This document shows, one piece after another, positions 1 through 5,553 of a DNA stretch of 5,553 nt. Below the pieces are notes generated by a model. It was not told where the DNA came from. It did no database searches and saw nothing but the letters and a program-made list of their open reading frames with translations. Source of the stretch: Allosphingosinicella sp. (lineage in GTDB: Bacteria; Pseudomonadota; Alphaproteobacteria; Sphingomonadales; Sphingomonadaceae). Numbering within the stretch: the first letter of the stretch is position 1; each line of letters begins with the position of its first letter. A program made the position numbers and the translations under genes. The stretch lies in NCBI GenBank assembly GCA_030146745.1, contig JASLBD010000335.1, positions 1 through 5,553 on the forward strand, given 5' to 3'.

Positions 1-198
1 GGGGTCGGAATGGCCGCCGGAATGTCGGCTGGGGCGGGCTTTTCCGCCGGAGCTTCCGCGGGCGCGGGCTTTTCGGCGGGAGCCTCGGCCGGAGCGGGAG
101 CCTCGTTCGGCGCGTCGAGCCCGCTCGAAGTTCTCGACCGCCTCGAATATGAGCTCGAGCGCCGCCGCCTCCGGCTCGCCCGTCTGTGGGCGGACTGA
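1..198 (+). CDS. 3' end of an unrecognised gene with a Gly/Ala/Ser-rich repeat tail (5' partial)
   Basis: The frame is open from the first base of the window to a TGA at 196-198, so this is probably the C-terminus of a longer protein. An ATG at 10 could be a start, but no convincing ribosome binding site precedes it. The visible part has two sections. The first is low-complexity Gly/Ala/Ser/Phe sequence (codons 9-39 from the edge) built on the decapeptide SAGAGFSAGA. The second is a highly charged, probably helical end, SPLEVLDRLEYELERRR followed by LRLARLWAD. The next gene starts 4 bases after the stop, so it belongs to the same operon. In Afp-like clusters the gene before the hub often encodes a LysM-type tube-end protein or a small accessory protein. 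The visible part shows no LysM signature, so that identity is only a positional guess. The family is not recognised. Confidence 0.6.
   Translation, partial: GVGMAAGMSAGAGFSAGASAGAGFSAGASAGAGASFGASSPLEVLDRLEYELERRRLRLARLWAD
25..99 (+). repeat. 30-bp coding tandem repeat (about 2.5 units) encoding SAGAGFSAGA
   Basis: Two consecutive 30-bp units (25-54 and 55-84) each encode SAGAGFSAGA. A partial third unit (85-99) encodes SAGAG. The DNA copies differ at synonymous positions (for example tcg/tcc for Ser and gct/gcg for Ala) while the peptide is identical. This suggests the peptide is maintained, or that the duplication is not very recent. The flexible, small-residue composition resembles a linker. 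Confidence 0.8.
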
Positions 199-202
199 CT
201 CC

Positions 203-1288
203 ATGGCGCTCGCGGACCCCTTCCTCTACACCGCCTCCCCGACCGTCGAGGTCGGCGGGATGAGCTACCCGCTCATCGCCCGCAATCTCGAGCGCATGCG
301 GGTGACCGAGGCGCTCGGCGGCCTCTCCTCGCTCGAGCTGGTGCTGACCGACAGCGTGACCCGCGAGGACGGCACGATGGGCCATGCCGCGGGCGCGGGC
401 TCGCCGCTCGAGCTCGGCGCGGGAATCCGGGTCTTCGCCGGCGCCGCCGAGGTCCGCGCCTTCGAGATTTTCGACGGCCAGATCACCGCCATCGAGAGCG
501 AGCTTCGCGACGCGGGCGCTCCGGCCTTCACCGTCCTCGCCGAGGACCGGCTGTTCCCGGCCCGCCGCAAGCGCCGCACCCGGCTGTTCGACGACAGTCC
601 GCTGTCCGACGTGCTCGAGTCGATCGCCTCGGATTACGGCCTCACCGCCGAGGTCCGCGACGGCGTCGATACCACCCCGCGCGACTGGATGCAGCTCGAC
701 GAAACCGATCTCGCCTTTCTCCGCCGGATCCTCGAGCTGTGCGACTCCGACGTTCAGGTTGTCGGCGACAAGCTCCAGGTCGGGCGGGTCGGCAAGGACC
801 GGCGAAGCCTCGTCGCCCTCGCCGCGGGCTCGACGCTGAAGCAGGTGCGGATCACCGCCGACATCGCCGAGCAGGTCAGCGAAATCCGGCTCGCCGCGTT
901 CGATCCCGGCGCCGGCGAGGCGGCCGACGCGACCGTCGGCGCGACGGGCTTCGGGCCGGGCACCGGCAAGACCGGGGCGGACGTGCTCGGCGAGAAGTTC
1001 AGCGCGGTGACGATGCATCTCGGGCGTTCCGGTCCGGTCACCGACACCGAGGCCGACACGCTCGCCCGATATGAAGCGGACCGCCGCGCCCGGGCCTTCG
1101 TCACCGCCCGCGGCACCGCGCAAGGCAATGGCGAGCTGCGGGTCGGAAGCTGGATCGAGCTGAGCGGGGTCAACGCGCAATTCGCCAACCAATATTCGGT
1201 CGTCCGCGCCGTCCACCGCTTCGATCGGACCCATGGCTATGAGACCGATTTCGAGGCGCAATGCGCCTATCTGGGAGAGCCGGCATGA
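203..1288 (+). CDS. Baseplate hub protein, phage late control D (gpD/gp27/VgrG N-terminal) family
   Basis: This 361-residue protein looks like the trimeric hub that joins the inner tube to the spike in contractile tails, corresponding to the N-terminal part of Afp8/VgrG. Seen: an N-terminal beta-rich domain (residues 13-115, with VEVGGMSYPL at 15-24 and EIFDGQITAIE at 88-98), the characteristic QLDETDLAFLRRIL at 164-177, a Gly/Ala-rich loop around 234-262, and a C-terminal barrel with GSWIELSGV (315-323) and GYETDFEAQ (345-353). These are hallmarks of the Phage_GPD family, and the length is normal for a stand-alone gpD. The ATG at 203 is chosen because it follows the upstream stop by 4 bases and has a GGGCGGA-like site at 188-194. 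An in-frame ATG at 149 would only add 18 residues overlapping the upstream coding end. The stop overlaps the spike gene start as ATGA. Hub and spike are separate genes here, unlike the fused VgrG-like Afp8. Confidence 0.92.
   Translation: MALADPFLYTASPTVEVGGMSYPLIARNLERMRVTEALGGLSSLELVLTDSVTREDGTMGHAAGAGSPLELGAGIRVFAGAAEVRAFEIFDGQITAIESELRDAGAPAFTVLAEDRLFPARRKRRTRLFDDSPLSDVLESIASDYGLTAEVRDGVDTTPRDWMQLDETDLAFLRRILELCDSDVQVVGDKLQVGRVGKDRRSLVALAAGSTLKQVRITADIAEQVSEIRLAAFDPGAGEAADATVGATGFGPGTGKTGADVLGEKFSAVTMHLGRSGPVTDTEADTLARYEADRRARAFVTARGTAQGNGELRVGSWIELSGVNAQFANQYSVVRAVHRFDRTHGYETDFEAQCAYLGEPA
1273..1279 (+). promoter_or_regulatory. Ribosome binding site deciding the spike start
   Basis: GGGAGAG lies 5 bases before the ATG at 1285, within the end of the hub gene. 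It supports the ATGA-overlapping start over the in-frame ATG at 1261, which would lengthen the overlap and add eight residues unlike the family. Confidence 0.7.
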
Positions 1289-1968
1289 ACGCGGTCGGCC
1301 TCTTCCCCGCCGCCGCCCATTGGCTCACCGGCACTCACGTCGCCAAGGTGACGAAGGTGGACGAGGCGCCCGCGCCCGGCCAGGTGCAGGTCCAGCTGCT
1401 TGGCCCGGATCCGGACGGCGACGCGAAGATCTGGGCGCGGGTGGCGGTGCCCTATGCCGGGCATAATTTCGGCGCCTTCCTCATACCGGACGTCGGCATG
1501 GAGGTGCTGATCGTGTTCCCGGCCGGCGATCCCGCCCACCCCGTCGTGATCGGGGCGCTCTGGAACGGCTCGACCTCGGTTCCCGAGACGATCGGCGGCG
1601 GGCAGGTCGACCGCTGGACGCTTACCGGCAGGAACGGCACCCGGATCGCCATCATCGAGGAATCGGACGGCCAGGAGACGGTCGAGATCAGCACTCCTGC
1701 CGGCGCCGTCGCCACGCTCACCGACCGGGACGGCGGCAGGATCACCGTCGAGGTCGGAACCCACTCGATCGTGATGGAGAGCGCCGGCATTACCATCGAC
1801 ACCAGCGGCGAGTTCAAGGTGAAGGCCGCCGGCATCGCAATGGAGGCGCCCACGGTGGACGTGAAGACGCCGCTCGCCACCTTCACCGCGGCGGTCGACT
1901 GCAAGACCCTGACCTCCACCGCCATCACCTCGACGACCTATTCGCCCGGCGCCGGGAACATCTGGTGA
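1285..1968 (+). CDS. Baseplate spike protein, gpV/gp5-like (Phage_base_V, OB-fold plus beta-helix)
   Basis: This 227-residue protein is predicted to form the trimeric central spike that sits on the hub and pierces the target envelope. The OB-fold occupies about residues 18-95, with the typical series QVQVQLLGPDPDG (33-45), IWARVAVPYAG (49-59), PDVGMEVLIVF (68-78), GDPAHPVVIGALWNG (81-95). Residues 111-205 are short alternating beta strands (RIAIIEE, TVEISTPAG, ATLTDRDGG, TVEVGTHSIVME, GITIDTSGEFKVKA, GIAMEAPTVDVKTP) of the kind that build a triple-stranded beta-helix. The protein ends YSPGAGNIW, with no PAAR domain fused. No lysozyme insertion like that of T4 gp5 is present. The start overlaps the hub stop (ATGA) and the stop overlaps the next start (GTGA), so expression is probably coupled. 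Family assignment is secure; whether the machine is an eCIS, tailocin or phage cannot be told from this gene. Confidence 0.95.
   Translation: MNAVGLFPAAAHWLTGTHVAKVTKVDEAPAPGQVQVQLLGPDPDGDAKIWARVAVPYAGHNFGAFLIPDVGMEVLIVFPAGDPAHPVVIGALWNGSTSVPETIGGGQVDRWTLTGRNGTRIAIIEESDGQETVEISTPAGAVATLTDRDGGRITVEVGTHSIVMESAGITIDTSGEFKVKAAGIAMEAPTVDVKTPLATFTAAVDCKTLTSTAITSTTYSPGAGNIW
1954..1958 (+). promoter_or_regulatory. Weak ribosome binding site before the GTG start
   Basis: GGGAA lies 6 bases upstream of the GTG at 1965. With the GTGA stop/start overlap it supports this non-ATG start over the first in-frame ATG at 2016 (residue 18). Confidence 0.5.
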
Positions 1969-3551
1969 GCGTCGCGACCCTCCACCCCGCCGAACGGCGC
2001 CGGATCGCCGCGAAGATGCCGGCCGAGGCCCAGCACGAGGTGATCCTGCGCCCGCTCGGCAATGGCGACTTCAGGACGCTCATCGCCACCAGCGCTGAGC
2101 GGCGCTTCGTCGAGGCACTCTTCGAGGATCTCACCGCTTCCAACTGGCAGGCCCGCCTTGCCGCCATGCGCGGCATAAGGCGCGGCACCGACGGAGTGCT
2201 CGAGCTCAGCCTTCCGATCCACCGCAAGTTCCAGCTCGCCTTGTTCGAGGTGGTTTGCGAGCAGCCCGGCTTTCCCCGGCTGGATCCGGCCAGGTTGGCG
2301 TCGCAGGGCATGGTCCTTCGCCGCTACGCCCCGTCCACACCGCCGCTCGGATGGATGCGGCGCGGCAAGCGGGCGCTGGGCTGGAGGCCGGTCGACGAGC
2401 GGCTGGACCCCGATCCGGCGATGCGCGCGAAGGTCCATCCGGCCAATGCCGGAGTTCGCGGCCTCATCGCCCGGCGCAATCCGGCGATCCCGGCGAGCGA
2501 AGAGGTGATCGACCTCTTCCCGGCTCCGCCCGGGGTGTGCGAAGCGCTCAAGCGGACCGTGCTGTTCGGGATCGTGCCTGTGGTCGGAAGCGAGCGCAGC
2601 GACGATCCGCCGCCAGCGCTCGATTATGCCAGCCATCCGCAGCGGGCCGATTTCGAGACGCACCTCTCCGGATATCTGAAAGAGAGGGCGCCGCTGGTGC
2701 TGCCGCGCGCCCGCCAGGCCCTCAATTCCGAATGGAACGTGCTCGACCCCGTCGGCGCCGGCGAGAGCGACCGGGGGCAGCTCAATTCGCTCGGCCTGTT
2801 CCTGCAGCAGGCGATGGTCGAGCTCGATGCGCTCGGCGAGGGCGCGGCGGCCAGGGCCTTGATGGCCGTGCTCGCCGAGATCCGGCTCGCCACCGCCCGC
2901 GACGGCCATGGCGAGATGACGGCCGGCGTGGATGCCGCGACCTTCGTCCGCAGCGCCGGCCCGATCCTGATCGAAGGCGCGGCCAACCCCGACGGCTTCC
3001 CCATGCCGCTCGACTGGCCGCGCATCGATTCCGCCCTCGGCGCCCGGCTCACCGCCGCCGCGCTCGCCTGCCTCACCGCCCGCCACGGCGAGGTCCAGAC
3101 GCCCGAGGGCCAGTTCGACGACCCCGCCGATCAATTCGCCATCCGTCCCTTCATCCGCGTCCGCGGCCATGACGGCTGCCCGGACCGTCTCGTCTGGGGG
3201 CCCTATAGCGAGCCCTTCCGGGTCTGCGCCTGGTGGGACGGCGACGGCCCCGGCACCAAGATCTCGCTTCCCGATTTCGGCCAGCTCAAGAAGGTCAAGC
3301 CGAACGTAGCCTTCGAAATGCCGCCCGCGCTCGCCAATCTGCTCAAGGGCTCGGCCAAGGACCTGATGGACGGCAAGGGCAAGACGGCCGGGCTCGAGCT
3401 CGGCTGGCTGTGCAGCTTCTCGATCCCGATCATCACTTTGTGCGCCTTCATCTGCCTCAACATCTTCCTGTCGCTGTTCGACCTGTTCCTGAAGTGGATG
3501 ATGTTCATCAAAATCTGCATCCCGATCCCCAAGAAGAAGGCGGCGCCATGA
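1965..3551 (+). CDS. Uncharacterised CIS-operon protein with hydrophobic C-terminal segment (528 aa)
   Basis: No characterised family is recognised. The first 480 or so residues look soluble: an N-terminal mixed region (1-130, with SLPIHRKFQLALFEVVCEQ at 82-100), a Pro/Arg-rich middle (121-225), a helix-prone section (270-375, including LNSLGLFLQQAMVELDALG), then FRVCAWWDGDG (418-428) and SLPDFGQLKKVKPNVAFEMP (434-453). The last 48 residues are sharply different: a hydrophobic run from W481 to P522 with cysteines at 483, 493, 497 and 518, broken by D506, K510 and K516, and ending in KKKAAP. There is no N-terminal signal peptide. The gene lies between spike and gp25 and overlaps both by 4 bases, so its product is probably made with the baseplate. 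I have an unverified impression of similar tails in uncharacterised proteins of other tail-like loci. Possible roles are a spike-tip or baseplate accessory protein, a membrane anchor, or a membrane-inserting cargo; none is shown. The start is GTG, chosen by the overlap. Confidence 0.9.
   Translation: MSVATLHPAERRRIAAKMPAEAQHEVILRPLGNGDFRTLIATSAERRFVEALFEDLTASNWQARLAAMRGIRRGTDGVLELSLPIHRKFQLALFEVVCEQPGFPRLDPARLASQGMVLRRYAPSTPPLGWMRRGKRALGWRPVDERLDPDPAMRAKVHPANAGVRGLIARRNPAIPASEEVIDLFPAPPGVCEALKRTVLFGIVPVVGSERSDDPPPALDYASHPQRADFETHLSGYLKERAPLVLPRARQALNSEWNVLDPVGAGESDRGQLNSLGLFLQQAMVELDALGEGAAARALMAVLAEIRLATARDGHGEMTAGVDAATFVRSAGPILIEGAANPDGFPMPLDWPRIDSALGARLTAAALACLTARHGEVQTPEGQFDDPADQFAIRPFIRVRGHDGCPDRLVWGPYSEPFRVCAWWDGDGPGTKISLPDFGQLKKVKPNVAFEMPPALANLLKGSAKDLMDGKGKTAGLELGWLCSFSIPIITLCAFICLNIFLSLFDLFLKWMMFIKICIPIPKKKAAP
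3405..3527 (+). other. Encoded hydrophobic, Cys-containing C-terminal segment (putative membrane segment or hairpin)
   Basis: Codons 481-521 of the 528-residue protein encode a run rich in Ile, Leu, Phe, Cys and Met, for example IPIITLCAFICLNIFLSLF at 487-505. It is followed by a second hydrophobic stretch (LFLKWMMFIKICIPIP, 507-522) and a basic KKK tail. It is long enough for one membrane span plus a second short or amphipathic one, or for a hairpin. Such a segment is unexpected in a baseplate operon. Topology is inferred from composition only. Confidence 0.75.
3535..3540 (+). promoter_or_regulatory. Ribosome binding site for the gp25-like gene
   Basis: AGAAGG lies 7 bases before the ATG at 3548, within the Lys codons that end the preceding gene. 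It supports the ATGA-overlapping start. Confidence 0.65.
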
Positions 3552-3967
3552 GCGGGCCGATCCTCACCTCTTCGCGTGGCGCCGGCTTCCGCCCGCCGCT
3601 GTGCTGGCCGCTGATGCCGGTGCCGGATCCTGATGGGCGAATAAAATTCCCGACACTCGAGGACTCCATCCGCCAGCGCATCGAGGCGGTGCTTCGCACC
3701 AGCCCCGGCGAGCAATTGATGCGGCCCGCTTTCGGCGCCGGCCTCGAGCTGCTCGTCCATCAGCCCAACACGGCCGAGGTCCGCGCCCGCGCCCAGGAGA
3801 CGATCCGCCAGGCGGTCGCCGCCTACGAGCCGCGGGTGACTCTGGATGGGGTCGACGTCGTCGCCGGCTCCGATCCCCGCGAGCTGCTCGTCACAATCAG
3901 CTACCGGATCCGGGCGACGGCCTCGGCCGGGCAGATTTCCGCGCGCGTACCGGTGGGAGCCGACTGA
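3548..3967 (+). CDS. Baseplate wedge protein, gp25/GPW family (Afp9-like)
   Basis: This 139-residue protein fits the gp25/TssE family in size and motifs. In contractile tails gp25 is part of the baseplate core wedge and provides the platform on which sheath polymerisation begins. Seen: LEDSIRQRIEAVLRTSPGEQ (37-56) followed by LMRPAFGAGLELL (57-69), the classic helix-turn signature of the family; the EPR motif at residues 94-96 (AAYEPRVTL), known in gp25-like proteins as the element contacting the wedge; and beta strands LLVTISYRIRA (113-123) closing the fold. The N-terminal 36 residues, rich in Pro and Gly (GFRPPLCWPLMPVPDPDG), precede the core as an extended arm. The start overlaps the preceding stop (ATGA), and the stop shares one base with the next start (TGATG). 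Confidence in the family is high. Confidence 0.95.
   Translation: MSGPILTSSRGAGFRPPLCWPLMPVPDPDGRIKFPTLEDSIRQRIEAVLRTSPGEQLMRPAFGAGLELLVHQPNTAEVRARAQETIRQAVAAYEPRVTLDGVDVVAGSDPRELLVTISYRIRATASAGQISARVPVGAD
3952..3959 (+). promoter_or_regulatory. Ribosome binding site for the gpJ-like gene
   Basis: GGTGGGAG lies 7 bases before the ATG at 3967. It supports the TGATG start, which shares one base with the gp25-like gene's stop. Confidence 0.7.
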
Positions 3968-5553
3968 TGCCGATCCGCCCTCCCGCCCTCGACGACCGCG
4001 GCTTCAACGACCTCGTCGCCGATCTCGTCCGCCGGATCCCGGCCCATACTCCCGAGTGGACCGACCCGCGCGAGGGCGATCCCGGCCGCACCCTGATCGA
4101 CCTGTTCGCCTGGCTTGGCGACACCATCCTCTATCGCGCCAACCTCGTGCCGGAGCGCCAGCGACTCGCCTTTCTTCGACTGCTCGGCCAGCAGATGCGG
4201 CCGGCGATCGCCGCTCGCGGCCTCGTCCAGGTCGCGATCGGCGACGAAGCCTGGACCCGGCCCTTCACCGTCCCGCCGCGTACCGCCATCGCCAAGCCGG
4301 TCCATTTCGAGCTCGAGACCGAGCTCAGCGTCCTTCCCATCGAGGGCGCGGCTTATATCAAGCGCCGGCCCGACCGGCGCGAGGCGCAGCAGCTCGTCGA
4401 CCTGCTGCCCGATCTGCAGGAGCTTTACGGGGTCTCGCGGACCGCTTCCGCCTACGTCACCACCCCCGTCTTCGTGAACGGCCTCGCCGAGCCCGAGGGG
4501 CGCGACATCGTCGCCGACAGCCTCGACAAATGCCTGTGGCTGGCCCTGCTCGCGCCGACTCCGGAAACGGCAAGCGTGGCGGCGGTGACCAAGACGCTCG
4601 GTGGCGGCGACGACAATCAACGGGTCGCGATCACGCTCGGAATAGCGCCCGCGCTTACCGGGCCCGGAACGCTCGAGGCGGTTTCGGCGCGGGCGCCTAT
4701 CCCGCACGTCTGGGAGATCTGCTCGGGCAAGGATCCGGGCGACCAATATCTTCCGCTCGAGCCGCTCTCCGACGGCACCGCCGGACTGACGCGGCCGGGA
4801 GTCACCCGCCTGCTCCTTCCCGGCGCCGAAGATTTCGCGGTGCCCGACAACGACGTCCTCAAGCAGGTCCGGGCCGGGGTCGGCGACCGGCCGCCGCGGA
4901 TCGACGATCCGGTGGCCGCGCAGCGGCTGGTCGCCTGGATCCGGCTGCGCCCGCTCGCCGAGGCGAAGCTGAGCTCGCTCAAGCTCGCTTGGGCCGGGGT
5001 CAACGCCGCCATGGCCGACCAGCGCAAGACGCTCGGCCGGCAGCAGATCGGCCGCGGCACCGGCGCCTCCGGCCAGGAATATTCGCTCGGTGCCGGCGGA
5101 GTCGATTCCTCGACCCTCCTCATCGAGGTCGAGGAGGAGGAAGGCATGCGCGGCTGGCGGCAAGTGCCGGACGTCCAGGCGGCCGGGCCGCACGAGCGCG
5201 TCTACAGCCTCGACAGCGAGGCCGGCACGATCAGGTTCGGCGACGCGGTGCGGGGCGCCGTGCCGGGCGCGGGGCGGGCGATCCATGTCGGCTATATGCG
5301 GGCCGGAGGAGGCGCCGCCGGCAATCTCGCCGCCGGAGCGCTCAAGGCGCTCGGCCCGATCCAGGGCGCGCCCAAGCTCAAGCTGCTCCAGCCGCTGGCG
5401 ATGGCCGGGGGCGCCGATGCGGAAGCACTGGAGGAGGCCGAGGCGCGGATCCCTGCGACGATCCGCCACGGCGGACGCGCGGTGACGAAAAGCGACGTCC
5501 AGGAGCTGGCGCTGCGCACCCCGGGAGCCGCGGTGGCCCGAGCCGAGGTGCTC
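3967..5553 (+). CDS. Baseplate J-like wedge protein (gpJ/gp6, Afp11-like), 3' partial
   Basis: The frame stays open for 529 codons to the window edge, so the C-terminus is missing; family members are usually several hundred residues and often longer than this. The product is predicted to be the main structural wedge of the baseplate, encircling hub and spike and binding gp25. Seen: the N-terminal signature WTDPREGDPGRTLIDLFAWL (31-50), then GDTILYRANLVPERQRLAFL (51-70), typical of the 'putative baseplate assembly protein' group; DSLDKCLWLALL (184-195); a long middle section; RFGDAVRGAVPGAG (423-436) and GYMRAGGGAAGNLAAG (442-457), the conserved FGD-G and Gly-rich turn; and GGADAEALEEAEARIPATIR (481-500) followed by AVTKSDVQELALRTPG (505-520), the strongest baseplate-J hallmark. 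The N-terminal arrangement resembles eCIS and phage-tail-like wedge proteins more than the shorter P2 gpJ. The start at 3967 is fixed by the TGATG overlap, the ribosome binding site and the family N-terminus. Confidence 0.95.
   Translation, partial: MPIRPPALDDRGFNDLVADLVRRIPAHTPEWTDPREGDPGRTLIDLFAWLGDTILYRANLVPERQRLAFLRLLGQQMRPAIAARGLVQVAIGDEAWTRPFTVPPRTAIAKPVHFELETELSVLPIEGAAYIKRRPDRREAQQLVDLLPDLQELYGVSRTASAYVTTPVFVNGLAEPEGRDIVADSLDKCLWLALLAPTPETASVAAVTKTLGGGDDNQRVAITLGIAPALTGPGTLEAVSARAPIPHVWEICSGKDPGDQYLPLEPLSDGTAGLTRPGVTRLLLPGAEDFAVPDNDVLKQVRAGVGDRPPRIDDPVAAQRLVAWIRLRPLAEAKLSSLKLAWAGVNAAMADQRKTLGRQQIGRGTGASGQEYSLGAGGVDSSTLLIEVEEEEGMRGWRQVPDVQAAGPHERVYSLDSEAGTIRFGDAVRGAVPGAGRAIHVGYMRAGGGAAGNLAAGALKALGPIQGAPKLKLLQPLAMAGGADAEALEEAEARIPATIRHGGRAVTKSDVQELALRTPGAAVARAEVL

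Noticed and set aside
149..202. Upstream ATG start for the hub gene, adding 18 residues
   Set aside because: It would overlap the preceding coding end by about 50 bases and add a Ser/Ala-rich extension that reads like an out-of-frame translation. The ATG at 203 fits the operon spacing and the family N-terminus.
950..973. Walker A-like FGPGTGKT in the hub protein (residues 250-257)
   Set aside because: It lacks the first Gly of the P-loop, has no Walker B partner, and lies in the Gly/Ala-rich variable loop of a gpD-family protein. It is a chance resemblance in a flexible linker.
1261..1284. Upstream ATG start for the spike gene
   Set aside because: The ATG at 1285 has GGGAGAG at good spacing and the standard ATGA overlap. 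The extra eight residues are the shifted reading of the hub's C-terminus.
1938..3170. Minus-strand ORF of 410 codons opposite the unknown gene
   Set aside because: Its composition is low-complexity Gly/Ala/Arg/Glu and it has no matching operon context. The plus frame is tied to both neighbours by 4-base overlaps with plausible ribosome binding sites.
2255..3172. Plus-strand ORF of 305 codons in another frame within the unknown gene
   Set aside because: The product is extremely Arg/Ala/Pro/Gly-rich, typical of a frame-shifted reading of GC-rich coding DNA, and it has no start context or family features.
3901..5469. Long minus-strand ORF (522 codons) opposite the gpJ-like gene
   Set aside because: The plus strand encodes clear baseplate-J motifs over the same bases. 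The minus product is Arg/Gly/Asp-rich with no recognisable domain, as expected from the antisense frame of a GC-rich gene with few TA-containing codons.
1..5553. Promoters, terminators, tRNA, CRISPR or insertion sequence
   Set aside because: Coding sequence is continuous apart from 4 bases at 199-202. No hairpin followed by a T run, no AT-rich promoter-like region, no spaced direct repeats and no terminal inverted repeats were seen.

Overview
The window is a compact, GC-rich (roughly two-thirds G+C by eye) plus-strand operon encoding the baseplate of a contractile, phage-tail-like machine. Codon use is strongly G/C-ending throughout. The base composition and style of the proteins suggest an alphaproteobacterium, perhaps Sphingomonadales, but nothing in the window proves the taxon. 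No capsid, portal, terminase, integrase or lysis gene is visible. Together with a baseplate-J protein of the 'putative baseplate assembly protein' type, this favours an extracellular contractile injection system (eCIS, Afp/PVC-like) or tailocin over a prophage, but the window is too short to settle it.

Layout, left to right: (1) positions 1-198, the 3' end of a gene whose product ends in a Gly/Ala/Ser-rich decapeptide repeat and a charged helix; (2) 203-1288, a gpD/gp27-like hub protein; (3) 1285-1968, a gpV/gp5-like spike with an OB-fold and a beta-helical tail; (4) 1965-3551, an unrecognised 528-residue protein with a soluble body and a strongly hydrophobic, cysteine-containing C-terminus; (5) 3548-3967, a gp25-like wedge protein with the EPR motif; (6) 3967 to the right edge, a gpJ-like baseplate wedge protein, cut off by the window. 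Genes 2-6 overlap their neighbours by 1-4 bases (ATGA, GTGA, ATGA, TGATG), and 4 bases separate gene 1 from gene 2, so this is one translationally coupled unit. No promoter, terminator, RNA gene, insertion sequence or CRISPR array is visible, and no non-coding stretch exceeds a few bases.

Functionally, hub and spike form the central piercing device under the inner tube, while gp25 and gpJ form the wedges that surround it and nucleate the sheath. In Afp the hub and spike are fused as one VgrG-like protein; here they are two genes. The most interesting element is gene 4. It lies between spike and gp25, a region where related clusters often carry a PAAR tip gene. No PAAR gene is visible here, and the protein encoded instead has a putative membrane-active C-terminus.
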